Positions 10,437-18,471 of a stretch of DNA of 64,000 nucleotides are shown here, piece by piece (positions within the stretch are counted from its first letter, which is position 1; each line of letters starts with the position of its first letter). Below the pieces are notes generated by a model. It had not been told where the DNA came from, did no database searches, and saw nothing but the letters and a program-made list of their open reading frames with translations. The translations under genes were made by a program, and so were the position numbers. This DNA comes from DATBQN01 sp963755825 (GTDB lineage: Bacteria; Acidobacteriota; Thermoanaerobaculia; Multivoradales; UBA5704): the NCBI GenBank assembly GCA_963755825.1, contig CAVWLA010000001.1, positions 124,001 to 188,000 on the forward strand. The letters run 5' to 3'.

Positions 10437-12832
10437 CGACGGGATCGATCGGCGCCCTGACGGCGCTCCTCCTCGCCGCCGTCGTAGCGACGGCGGCGAG
10501 GCCGGCAGCTGCTGTTGATTCGCCGGCGGTGGCCGCGCCGGCGAGGGTGCGCTTCGAGTGGGTGATGCAGGGCGGCTCGACGGCGGCGCGCGTCGGCGCG
10601 CTCCGGCTCGAGGGCGTCTCGGCCTCGCCGCTCGCCGCGTCCGAGACGGCGGGAGCGAGCCGACCGCTGTCGCTCGCCGTCGACGGCGAGGCTGCGGTCG
10701 TCGGCGCGCTGCCGCCCGGGTCGCGCTGGAGCCTGTCGGTCGCGATCCCGGGATACTGGGCGCGGCCGGAGATCGTGGAGGCCGGCGCGGCAGGTGCGGA
10801 GTCGGTGCATCGCATCGAGCTGTGGCCGACGGGGCGCGTCGCGGGCGTCGTCCGCATGGCCGATCGCCAAGAGCCTCTCGTCAGCACCATCACGGTGGCG
10901 AACCTGCTGTCGCCGCTGCCGGCGCGGAAGCCCGGGCTCGGCGAGCAACGTTTCGCCTGCCCCGTCGACGAGAGAGGCCGCTTCGCCTGCGAGCTGCCGG
11001 CGGACGGCTTCGACCTCGCGCTCTCGGCCGACGGCTTCGTTCCGGAGTACCGCTGGGCGGCGTCGGTCGCCGCCGGCAGGACCTACGACGCCGGCACGGT
11101 CGTGCTCCAGCGCGGCGCTTCGCTCGCCGGCTGGGTCACCGTCGAGGACGGTGTGCTGTCGCCGAGCCGCTGCACCGTCCGGCTCGTCCCGATGATCGCT
11201 CCCGGCGGCGGTCGCCAGGGGGTGCAGATCGAGAAGACGGCCGGCTCGGCGCCGGTCCGCAAGGACGGCTTCTTCCAGCTCCGCGGCGTGGCCCCCGGCA
11301 GCTATCTGCTGCAGGCCGAGCAGCCGGGGCTCGCTCCGGCGCGAGCGTTTCCGATCGCCGTCTGGCCGGGTGCGGAGAGCCTGATCAAACAGCCGCTCGT
11401 CCTCCGGCGCCCGCTCACCCTGGAGCTCGCCATCACGCCGGCGATCGACTGGCTCGGCAAGCCCTGGCAGGTGCGCGTCGTCCGCCTTTCCGATTTCAGC
11501 GCCAACCTCGAGCGGCGGGCGGCCTACGAGGCCGCCGCCAGCCGCGAGGGCCGGGTGGTGGTGCCGGGACAGAGCCCGGGCAGGTACCTCGTCGACGTCC
11601 GCGATTCGCTCGGCAACTCGCTCTCGACCGACCCGCAGCTCGAGGTCACCGGCCCTGACGACGCGCGGCGGGAGATCGCGATCGACCTCGTCAGCGTCGA
11701 AGGCAAGCTCCTCCTCGGCAAGAATCCGCTGGCGGCGACGATCTGGTTCGGCTCGCCGTTCAGCACGCCGGGGGTCAAGATGTCGGCGGACGACAAGGGG
11801 CGTTTCCAAGGCGTGCTGCCGCGCGGCGGCCGCTGGGAGGTACGCGTCGAGTCCGCCGAGCCCGCGCTGCGCGCCAGCCGCTCGACAAGGGTCGTGCCCG
11901 ATCGAGCGGGCCGCGCCAAGGTCGAGATCGATCTCCCGGACGTCAGGCTCTTCGGCCACGTCGTCGACGAGGACGGCCAGCCCGTCGCCGGTGCCGAGGT
12001 CGGCATGGACATGGAGCGCTGCTCCGATTCGGTGCGCACCGACGCCTCCGGCAGCTTCTCGTCACGCGGTCTGGATACCGGTCTCGTGACGTTGGTCGCC
12101 AAGGCGTCGGCGCCGCCGGGGAAATCGCTCAGCGACGCGGCGACGGCCCTCTTGAGGGACGGCGAGGAGACCGGGCCGATCGAGCTCCGCCTGCGGCGGA
12201 TGCGCACCCTGACCGGCCGCGTCGTCTCGCCGCTCGGTCCGGTCGTCGGCGCCTCGGTCGCAGCGGTCCCCGCCGGCTCGGCGCGCTTCGAGGTCGAGGA
12301 GTCCCCGACGGACCTCACGGGGAGCTTCTCCGTCCAGCTGCCGGCGCAGACGGCGAGCGCCTTCGTCTATGTGAGCGCTCCCGGCGACGCCTTCCGCGCC
12401 TTCCAGGTGCCGGTCGACGGGTCGCCCGCCACCCTCGCCGTCGACGCCGACTCGGGCGCGCTCGAGGTCGCCATCCCGTATTCGCGTGACGAGATGGACG
12501 AGCAGGACATCTCGCCGCCCTGGTTCCTGCAGAACGGCATCCCGGTCCCGGCGGCTTTTCTCCGCCGCTGGGCCCTCGGCCACGGCGAGGCCTACGCCGA
12601 CGCGGCGTACACCAGCCTCCGCGTCGGCAACCTGGCGCCCGGCGGCTATCAGGTCTGCTTCGCCGCCCGGCCGAGCATCGTCGCCGCCCATCGCGCCGGC
12701 TGGGCCAGCCCTCCCGGACGCTGTGCCGCCGGAACGCTCGGCTCCGGCGCCACGCTCCGCCTGGTGCCGGAGCGCGACGAAGCGCGCCCCAGGCTTTCGA
12801 CTGGAGGATCGAACAACCTCGAGGACCGGTGA
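10433..12832 (+). CDS. Secreted carboxypeptidase-regulatory-like (CarboxypepD_reg/SdrC-type) repeat protein
   Basis: A 799-aa protein whose ATG overlaps the stop of the Cys-rich gene upstream. The signal peptide is at residues 1-27 (ALTALLLAAVVATAARPAAA). The rest is a chain of beta-sandwich segments with the pattern 'G.V....G.P..GA.V......S.TD..G.F'. The clearest copies start near residue 506 (GHVVDEDGQPVAGAEVGM) and near 594 (LTGRVVSPLGPVVGASV); weaker ones are near 139, 232 and 420. Such chains are common in surface and secreted proteins of Acidobacteriota and usually serve as structural or carbohydrate-contacting modules; no enzyme domain is visible. It ends 44 bp before the convergent caspase-like gene. 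Confidence 0.75.
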   Translation: MTTGSIGALTALLLAAVVATAARPAAAVDSPAVAAPARVRFEWVMQGGSTAARVGALRLEGVSASPLAASETAGASRPLSLAVDGEAAVVGALPPGSRWSLSVAIPGYWARPEIVEAGAAGAESVHRIELWPTGRVAGVVRMADRQEPLVSTITVANLLSPLPARKPGLGEQRFACPVDERGRFACELPADGFDLALSADGFVPEYRWAASVAAGRTYDAGTVVLQRGASLAGWVTVEDGVLSPSRCTVRLVPMIAPGGGRQGVQIEKTAGSAPVRKDGFFQLRGVAPGSYLLQAEQPGLAPARAFPIAVWPGAESLIKQPLVLRRPLTLELAITPAIDWLGKPWQVRVVRLSDFSANLERRAAYEAAASREGRVVVPGQSPGRYLVDVRDSLGNSLSTDPQLEVTGPDDARREIAIDLVSVEGKLLLGKNPLAATIWFGSPFSTPGVKMSADDKGRFQGVLPRGGRWEVRVESAEPALRASRSTRVVPDRAGRAKVEIDLPDVRLFGHVVDEDGQPVAGAEVGMDMERCSDSVRTDASGSFSSRGLDTGLVTLVAKASAPPGKSLSDAATALLRDGEETGPIELRLRRMRTLTGRVVSPLGPVVGASVAAVPAGSARFEVEESPTDLTGSFSVQLPAQTASAFVYVSAPGDAFRAFQVPVDGSPATLAVDADSGALEVAIPYSRDEMDEQDISPPWFLQNGIPVPAAFLRRWALGHGEAYADAAYTSLRVGNLAPGGYQVCFAARPSIVAAHRAGWASPPGRCAAGTLGSGATLRLVPERDEARPRLSTGGSNNLEDR

Positions 12833-12876
12833 TCGGCGGAGGCCCGCTGGCAGCGGCGTCAACAGTGTGAAGCAGC

Positions 12877-14418
12877 TCAATGCTTGAGGCCGGCGCTGAG
12901 CTCCTCGGCCATCTGCTTGAGCTTCTGGATTGCCGCTCTGCCGGCCTGCGAGTCGGTGACGACCCTCTCCGAATCTACCGTGCCAGTGGCGAAAGCACCC
13001 TCGGGCAGCTCGACAAGGTCGGTCTTGCCGGTGTCGAGCTGTTTGACCACTGCATCCGTAATGTCGATGGCATCGTCGGCGAAGATGAGTCCCGAATCGA
13101 ACTTTCTGAACACATACGTGAGGCGGTTGGCGATTCCGATGGAGCGGACCGCCGACTCGAGGAGAGTCTCGATCGATTCCCTTTCGTGGGCGCTGAGCTG
13201 CGTCCAGTCGGCAGGCTTCTTCCCGATCGCGCTCAAGGCTTTGCGTATCACGGTCGAACGGGCGGAGGTGATCTGGATGTCGACGACTGCGACCTTGCTG
13301 GTCGCGGGGAACGTCAACCTGGCGCCGCGAGTCGAACCGGCATCGAGCAGATCGATGATCGGTTGGGTGATGTCGAACCGGTCGTCAGCATAGATCAACC
13401 CCGATTCAGACTTCCGAAAGACGAGCGTTAGCCGGTTGGCGTCGCCGGTGGCGTTGATGACAGGCATCACCTGCTTGTCGAGCGCGGTGAGCGCATCCTC
13501 TTTCGCCTTGGCGAGCCGAGAGTTAGCCTCTTCCGCGGGGCTAGAGGTAGCGGAGGACCCACGATTGTTCAATTCGGTCGGGCCAGAGGGCTGGACAGGC
13601 GGGATGGTGGTCGCGAGCGCCCGTGGCTCCTCAGCCTTCGAACGAGCGCCAGGCGGCACGAAATAGAAGTCACCGATGACGTTCGAATTGATCCACGGGA
13701 GCTGGCGACCTTCCGAGGCTCTGTACACACCGGCGCGGACCTCGCGAAATACCTCGTCGAGCGTCAGCTCCTGGTGCTGCAGGGCTAGGAGCAGGTACTT
13801 TGTGAACAGGCCGTTGCTCTCTTTGGCGTTGTCGCTGGCGGTTCCCCCCGGCTCAGTTGAGAAGGCGAAGAACGTCCCGCGCCCCGGGATCATGGCTGCC
13901 AGGCCACGGCTCGATGAGCGCAGGCCGCGAAATGGATTGTCGCGGCAGGAATCGAGAATGAGAATCCTCAGCTTGGCGCCCGATGCTTCCATCCGCTCTT
14001 GAATAAGCTGCGCGCTGTAGCTCTGAAACTTCGCTTCGATGAGGTCGTCAGCATCGAAATCGATCGGCTCGAGATAGTTCTCGCCGTCGACCTGGATACT
14101 GTGTCCGGAATAGTAGAAAAGCGATACATCTCCGGGTCCCAGGCTGGAGAGGAACTTCTTGGCCGCCTTGGTGAGGGTCTTGAGATCGGCATCGAGGACG
14201 AGGGTGACGTCGAAGTCGATCGCACGCAGAGCCTCGGCGACGCCGCGGGCGTCATTGGCAGGGTTCTTGAGCCGCGCCGTCGGATATGCGCTATTGCCGA
14301 CGACGAGAGCAACCCGCCGCTCGTGGAGGGGCTCGCTCCGCGCCCTGCCGGCGGTCAGCGCGAGCGCGACCGCCGCGCCCACGACGGCGCGCGCTACCGG
14401 TCCTTGCAGGAGGCGCAT
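12877..14418 (-). CDS. Secreted caspase-like (C14) protease with two Skp/OmpH-like repeats
   Basis: With the ATG at 14418 the protein is 513 aa and begins with a signal peptide (MRLLQGPVARAVVGAAVALA). A peptidase C14 (metacaspase-like) domain follows at residues 34-255: RRVALVVGNSAYPTARLKNP, the catalytic His106 in FYYSGHSIQVDGENYLEP, and the catalytic Cys158 in ILDSCRDNPF. After a linker there are two copies of a segment seen near the end of Skp/OmpH periplasmic chaperones: LTLVFRKSESGLIYADDRFD (about 331-350) and LTYVFRKFDSGLIFADDAID (about 433-452). Each is followed by an ITxxII/VVxxLD helix. The frame is open to 14544 but that extension would lie inside the upstream gene. The start overlaps the upstream gene by 25 bp, so it is the last gene of a three-gene operon. 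Substrate unknown; likely periplasmic or extracellular. Confidence 0.85.
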   Translation of the reverse strand: MRLLQGPVARAVVGAAVALALTAGRARSEPLHERRVALVVGNSAYPTARLKNPANDARGVAEALRAIDFDVTLVLDADLKTLTKAAKKFLSSLGPGDVSLFYYSGHSIQVDGENYLEPIDFDADDLIEAKFQSYSAQLIQERMEASGAKLRILILDSCRDNPFRGLRSSSRGLAAMIPGRGTFFAFSTEPGGTASDNAKESNGLFTKYLLLALQHQELTLDEVFREVRAGVYRASEGRQLPWINSNVIGDFYFVPPGARSKAEEPRALATTIPPVQPSGPTELNNRGSSATSSPAEEANSRLAKAKEDALTALDKQVMPVINATGDANRLTLVFRKSESGLIYADDRFDITQPIIDLLDAGSTRGARLTFPATSKVAVVDIQITSARSTVIRKALSAIGKKPADWTQLSAHERESIETLLESAVRSIGIANRLTYVFRKFDSGLIFADDAIDITDAVVKQLDTGKTDLVELPEGAFATGTVDSERVVTDSQAGRAAIQKLKQMAEELSAGLKH

Positions 14419-14960
14419 CGTCCGCAGCAAGGGGGAATCTGGCAGGGCATCTCGCCGCACTGGACGTGCTTCAAGTAGGCGGCGAGGCCGCTCTCCTGCA
14501 GCACGATGAGGCGCTTGCCGGAGCCCTGGGACTGGTCGTACCACTGCCGTGAAAAGCTGCCTTCGACCACCTCGATGCCCGCCCCGCGGCCGTCCTCAGC
14601 CGCGATCTTCAGGCGCACCTTGCCCTCGGGCCCGGCGGGCGAGGTGAGGACGGGTGGGGGCTGCGCCTCCTGGTGGCGGGCGTAGGCCGTGAGGAGGGCG
14701 CGGTAGCCGCGGCGGAGGTCCTCCTCCGGGGAGCTTCCGGCCTCGAGAGAGGTGAGCGTGCGGACGATCCGCTGCTCGAAGTCCTTGGTCACCAGGACGA
14801 CCCGATCGTCTCGACCGAGCTCCGGCAGGGTCGATCGGGTCACCTCGCTCACGATCGTCTGGATGCGCTCGTCGCCGAGAGCGTTCCCATAGGTGGCCGC
14901 AGCGAGAGGCGTCCCACAGGCGGCGAGAGCGAGCGACCAGAGCAGCAGCGAGCGGATCAT
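14394..14960 (-). CDS. Secreted or lipoprotein hypothetical, operon with caspase-like protease
   Basis: A 188-aa protein starting MIRSLLLWSLALAACGTPLA; LAAC fits a lipobox with Cys15, so it may be a lipoprotein. The middle (residues about 30-95) is helical and charged. The C-terminal half carries KVRLKIAAEDGRGAGIEVVE followed by a Cys cluster at the end (CGEMPCQIPPCCGRCASC). I do not recognise the family. The start overlaps the stop of the membrane protein upstream (TCAT at 14957-14960 on the plus strand), and the 3' end overlaps the caspase-like gene by 25 bp. The tight coupling suggests one functional unit with the protease. Confidence 0.7.
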   Translation of the reverse strand: MIRSLLLWSLALAACGTPLAAATYGNALGDERIQTIVSEVTRSTLPELGRDDRVVLVTKDFEQRIVRTLTSLEAGSSPEEDLRRGYRALLTAYARHQEAQPPPVLTSPAGPEGKVRLKIAAEDGRGAGIEVVEGSFSRQWYDQSQGSGKRLIVLQESGLAAYLKHVQCGEMPCQIPPCCGRCASCKDR

Positions 14961-15475
14961 CGGTGGTTCCTCGTCGTCGGGGTCATGGGCGCGGCGATGC
15001 GCTCGATGACGAGCCAGCCGCCGAGCAGCGAAAGGAGGAGGAGAGCGGTGAGGAAGAACTGCGCCTGCGCCGAGAGCAGATCGTTGAGCGACCGCCAGTC
15101 CTCATTGCCGGTCGCCAGCAGGTAAGTGAGCCTCGCCTTGAACCTCCAGCCCGTCCAGGCCGAGCCGAGCAGCAGGATCGCCGGCGGGCCGGTGAACAGA
15201 GTGTAGGCCCATTCGACGGCACGGATCTGCAGCGGCTCCTTCGCCGTGAGCAGACCGAGCGAGCCGGCGAGCAGCAGGACGGCCCAGTTGAGGAAGAGCT
15301 CGTTCTGCTTGGACATCTCGCTGATCGCCTGCGCCGAGGAGCTCTCGGGGGTGGTGGCGCCGGTCGGCACCTCCCGGTAGCGCTCGCGAACCGTCGTGAC
15401 CCGAGAGTAGACATAGAGGCCGCATGCAGCGGTCACCAGGACTGCCAGCGCCAGCCGCGCGTACTTCATTCTCAT
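14957..15475 (-). CDS. Four-helix membrane protein, first gene of the caspase-like operon
   Basis: A 172-aa protein with four predicted membrane helices: about residues 7-24 (LALAVLVTAACGLYVYS), 59-77 (ELFLNWAVLLLAGSLGLLTA), 89-107 (with GPPAILLLGSAWTG) and 139-157 (QFFLTALLLLSLLGGWLV). A soluble loop lies between the first two helices. No known family is recognised. In-frame ATGs at 15475 and 15469 are both possible starts. It is translationally coupled to the gene at 14960. As the membrane member of an operon with a caspase-like protease it could be an anchor or sensor, but that is inference. Confidence 0.65.
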   Translation of the reverse strand: MRMKYARLALAVLVTAACGLYVYSRVTTVRERYREVPTGATTPESSSAQAISEMSKQNELFLNWAVLLLAGSLGLLTAKEPLQIRAVEWAYTLFTGPPAILLLGSAWTGWRFKARLTYLLATGNEDWRSLNDLLSAQAQFFLTALLLLSLLGGWLVIERIAAPMTPTTRNHR

Positions 15476-15531
15476 CGTAGATCGCGACTATAGCGAAGAG
15501 CGAGCGGCGCGGGCAATCGGCGGTCCGCCCG

Positions 15532-16428
15532 TCATGGCGCGCTCTCCGCCGGCGAGCTCACCCGCCATCCCATCAGCCGCTTGAAGTCCCTGAGGTTGTC
15601 CATAGCGAGCTTCGCGGTGTCGAGCTTTCTTGCGATGAGCGCCGCCGTCGGCCGTGCGTAGTGGGCGAGGACGCGGTCGCAGAAGGGCCTGCCGTAGTGG
15701 TCGGCGAGCTGCATGAAGTCGGCGAAGGGGTCGCCGACGGCAAGGTTGCCGAAATCGAGGATGCCGGTCACCGTGCGCCGCTCGTCGCAATAGAGGACGT
15801 GGCTCTGCGAGAGGTCGCCGTGGAGCAGCGTCTCCTCCGCCTGAAAGGCCGCGGCATCGCTGACGAGGGCCGCGGCGAGCGCGGCGAAGCGGGGGTGGTC
15901 GGGGTGGTCGCGGTGCTCGGCGAGCTTCTCTTCCATCAGCCGCCGGAAATCGGCGCCGCCGTTCTCGAACCACTCGATCGGGCTCTTGCGCATGGCGACG
16001 CCGGAGGCCGCCTCGGCGGCCCGCACACGGTCGAGCGGATAGTCGTGGAGCTGGCAGAAGAAGCTGCCGAGGCGCCGCGCCGCCTCCTCCTGCTCGGCGG
16101 CGGGGAGCGCCTCCAGGCGCGCGCGGGTGAGCGTCGTACCGGAGATCTTGCGGTAGCCCACGAAGGGGTGCTGATAGCCCGCCGCCGGCCGGCCGTGGAA
16201 GACGTAGCGGGGGATCGCCGGGTCGAGCCGGCTCGCCAGCTCCGGCAGCACGACGAGCTCGCGGCGGAGCTCGTCCTCCGCCTCGGCGTCGTGGGGGAAG
16301 CGGAAGATCCACGTGCCGTCGACGACGAAGCAGTCGTTGCTGGTCCCCGAGGAGGGGCCGGAGAGGGTGGCGAGCGCCAGCTCGGGGAACTGCGCGGCGA
16401 GGATCTGCCGCGCGCGGTCGGCGTTCAT
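15532..16428 (-). CDS. Aminoglycoside phosphotransferase (APH)-family kinase
   Basis: With the ATG at 16428 the product is 298 aa, normal for APH-family small-molecule kinases. Visible motifs: a nucleotide-binding start (TLSGPSSGTSNDCFVVDGTW, then IFRFPHDAEAEDELRREL), the catalytic loop LLHGDLSQSHVLYCDE (about residues 197-212; HGDLxxxHVL) and the metal-binding GILDFGNLAVGDP. It starts 7 bp after the acyltransferase gene stops and is the last gene of the minus-strand operon 19287-15532. Members phosphorylate antibiotics, choline, sugars or amino acids. Its place beside a lipopeptide assembly line makes self-protection or product tailoring plausible, but the substrate cannot be read from the sequence. 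Confidence 0.85.
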   Translation of the reverse strand: MNADRARQILAAQFPELALATLSGPSSGTSNDCFVVDGTWIFRFPHDAEAEDELRRELVVLPELASRLDPAIPRYVFHGRPAAGYQHPFVGYRKISGTTLTRARLEALPAAEQEEAARRLGSFFCQLHDYPLDRVRAAEAASGVAMRKSPIEWFENGGADFRRLMEEKLAEHRDHPDHPRFAALAAALVSDAAAFQAEETLLHGDLSQSHVLYCDERRTVTGILDFGNLAVGDPFADFMQLADHYGRPFCDRVLAHYARPTAALIARKLDTAKLAMDNLRDFKRLMGWRVSSPAESAP

Positions 16429-16435
16429 GGCGCCG

Positions 16436-17461
16436 TCAGGCCGGGCTCGTGCGGTCGCGGAGGAGCTGGCCCGCGAAGTGGCGCCGCCGCTGCTGCGGCG
16501 CCAGCTCGGAGACGACGCGGTCGATGTGGCGGCCGGTCTCGGCGTCCATGTTGTCGATGCTGTAGTAGCGGTCCGCCGGCACCCAGCTCTTCTCATGGAA
16601 GAAGAAGGCCGAGAGGGCGCGCCGCGGCCCCACCTCGACGAACACCGGCCGGCGATGGCGGCGCAGGATGGTGTCGATCGACTGCCGCCAGTAGACCGGC
16701 TCGTAGAGGTGGCGGCCGATCAGGTCGATGAGCGTCTCGCGGCTCGGGCTCTCGACCAGCGTCCCCAGGGCGTTCGGCAGGTAGGGGAGGCGCGGCACCG
16801 CGAACTCGGCGTTCTCGCCCAGCCACCAGGAGAGGCGCTCGCCGATCGCCCGCATCAGGCTCGAGTGGAGCGGCAGCTTGACCGGCATGAACATCGAGCG
16901 CGACTCCGGCTGCTCCTCCTTCAGGCGGTCGCAGGCCCAGCGCACGGCCGCCGTCTCGCCAACGATGTGGTGGAGGTGGGGCGACAGCCGGCCGCCGATC
17001 TCGATCAGGCCATGCGCGCGGGCGCGCTCGACGATCGCCTCGACCGGCTCGATGGGGATGCGGTAGACGACCGCGCGGTCGCCCACCGGGTCGGGGAGGT
17101 CGGGCGGCGACGGCCGCTCGAGGATCTTCAGCGCCTGGGCGAAGGAGAGGGCGCCGATGTGCACCAGGTGGTTGTACTCGCCGAGGCTGAAGCCGAGCGA
17201 CAGGCTGGCCTCGACCCCCGCCGCCTCGAGCACCCGCTGGTACATGTAGTTGACGAGGAAGATCCCCAGCCGCTGATCGCGCTTGGTCTTGAAGACCGCG
17301 GGGTCCGCCGCGCGGTAGCGCGCGAGGTCCTCGCCGAGCGCCTCCGAGGCCTCGCCGAGGATCTCGCCGGCGAGCGGCTTGAGCTCGACCAGCTTGCCGA
17401 TCATCCCGGCGTAGCGGGACGACTGGCTGGGGAACATGAAGACGACGGTGCGGGGCGGCAT
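16436..17461 (-). CDS. Discrete malonyl-CoA-type acyltransferase (FabD/trans-AT-like)
   Basis: A 341-aa stand-alone acyltransferase. It starts with the family's VVFMFPSQSSRYAGM. The nucleophile motif is GFSLGEYNHLVHIGALSF (Ser near residue 93), and the active-site His region is VKLPLHSSLM (near 201). The C-terminal part carries the usual PVYWRQSIDTIL and VFVEVGPRRALS. The normal Gln in GQGxQ is replaced by Ser (FPSQSS). It lies 18 bp downstream of the dioxygenase gene and 7 bp upstream of the kinase gene. The PKS module in this cluster already has its own AT, so this enzyme may edit stalled acyl groups, act on another carrier domain, or load an unusual unit. A primary-metabolism FabD is less likely given the neighbours. 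Confidence 0.85.
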   Translation of the reverse strand: MPPRTVVFMFPSQSSRYAGMIGKLVELKPLAGEILGEASEALGEDLARYRAADPAVFKTKRDQRLGIFLVNYMYQRVLEAAGVEASLSLGFSLGEYNHLVHIGALSFAQALKILERPSPPDLPDPVGDRAVVYRIPIEPVEAIVERARAHGLIEIGGRLSPHLHHIVGETAAVRWACDRLKEEQPESRSMFMPVKLPLHSSLMRAIGERLSWWLGENAEFAVPRLPYLPNALGTLVESPSRETLIDLIGRHLYEPVYWRQSIDTILRRHRRPVFVEVGPRRALSAFFFHEKSWVPADRYYSIDNMDAETGRHIDRVVSELAPQQRRRHFAGQLLRDRTSPA

Positions 17462-17479
17462 CGACGGGCGCCGGGCGGC

Positions 17480-18442
17480 TCAGCGGAGCGGCTCGGCCAT
17501 GCGGACGTAGACGTCGCGCTCGCCGCGGAAGGCGTTGCGGCCGTGCAGGATGCGGCGGTTGTCGATCATCAGCGCGTCGCCGGCGCGCCAGGCGACGGCG
17601 ACGGCGAGGCGCTGGTGGAGCGCCATCAGCTCCTTGACCACGGCGCCCGGCACCGGCGCGCCGTCCTCCATCCGCACGGTGATGGGGAAGCTGCCGCCGC
17701 CGAGCTGGCGGATGGTCGCCGCCGCGGTGCCGCGCTTCCAGGAGAGCTCGCCCATGTAGAGGGCCATGACGTTGTTGATGAAGACGGATGGCCGGCCGTC
17801 GCGGCCGGGGCGGATCGCCCAGGCGAGGTGCTCGGTGGCGACGGCGCCGGTCGCCGGGTCGGCCACCAGCCGGGTGTCGTTCTCGGCGCAGTAGCGCTCG
17901 ACCTCGGCCATGTCGTCGGTCTGGAACGCCGCCTGCCAGGCGCCGTCCGGCAGCTCGCGGCGGTAGCGCACGCGCCGCGTCGAGAACAGCGTGCGCGCCG
18001 CCTCGCCGAGCTCGGCGCAGAGCGCCTCGCCGTCGCAGAGCGTCGTCTCGCCGCCCTCGGCCGCCGGCTTCTCGCAGTAGAACCAGAGGATCGCCGGCTG
18101 CCGGCCGGTGTAGTACATCTCGCCGTGGAGGGGGATGGCGAAGCCCTCCTGGCTGCCGGTGACGGTCAGCAGCGTTCCGGCGGCGCCGACCGCCTGGCGG
18201 TCGCGGAAGAAGCCGCCCTGATAGGTCGAGAAGCCCTGCGAGCAGCGCTCGGAGAGCGCCACGAACTCCTCGCGGGTGCTGCCGAAGCCGCGGAAGAGGA
18301 GGGCGCCGTGGCGGCGGAAGAGGTCGCCGACCTCGTCGAGGTCGAGATCGGCCAGCTCGGTGGACGGCGCCGCGGGCTCGATGGCGCGACCGAAGGACTC
18401 TCCCAGGGAGTGGGCGGAGACCTCCGGTCGCACCAGGCTCAT
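17480..18442 (-). CDS. SyrP/TauD-like Fe(II)/2-oxoglutarate dioxygenase
   Basis: A 320-aa protein (ATG at 18442). The metal-binding triad is visible: HGEMYYTG (HxE, about residues 118-120) and the distal His in ILHGRNAFRGERDVYVRM near the C-terminus, with the 2-oxoglutarate-binding Arg after it. The HxE form and the following PAILWFYCEKPA, then GGETTLCDG, resemble the SyrP/AsnO branch, which beta-hydroxylates amino acids for non-ribosomal peptides. It lies between the acidic DG-repeat gene and the acyltransferase gene in one operon, divergent from the ATP-grasp operon and about 6 kb from the NRPS. Hydroxylation of a free or carrier-bound residue is the best guess. Confidence 0.85.
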   Translation of the reverse strand: MSLVRPEVSAHSLGESFGRAIEPAAPSTELADLDLDEVGDLFRRHGALLFRGFGSTREEFVALSERCSQGFSTYQGGFFRDRQAVGAAGTLLTVTGSQEGFAIPLHGEMYYTGRQPAILWFYCEKPAAEGGETTLCDGEALCAELGEAARTLFSTRRVRYRRELPDGAWQAAFQTDDMAEVERYCAENDTRLVADPATGAVATEHLAWAIRPGRDGRPSVFINNVMALYMGELSWKRGTAAATIRQLGGGSFPITVRMEDGAPVPGAVVKELMALHQRLAVAVAWRAGDALMIDNRRILHGRNAFRGERDVYVRMAEPLR

Positions 18443-18471
18443 CGCGGTCGCGGTGGAAGTGCTCGCGCCGC

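Noticed and set aside
14418..14544. A 42-residue N-terminal extension of the caspase-like protein.
   Set aside because: It lies inside the coding region of the upstream gene, reads as Arg/Pro-rich shadow sequence, and would hide the signal peptide that begins at 14418.
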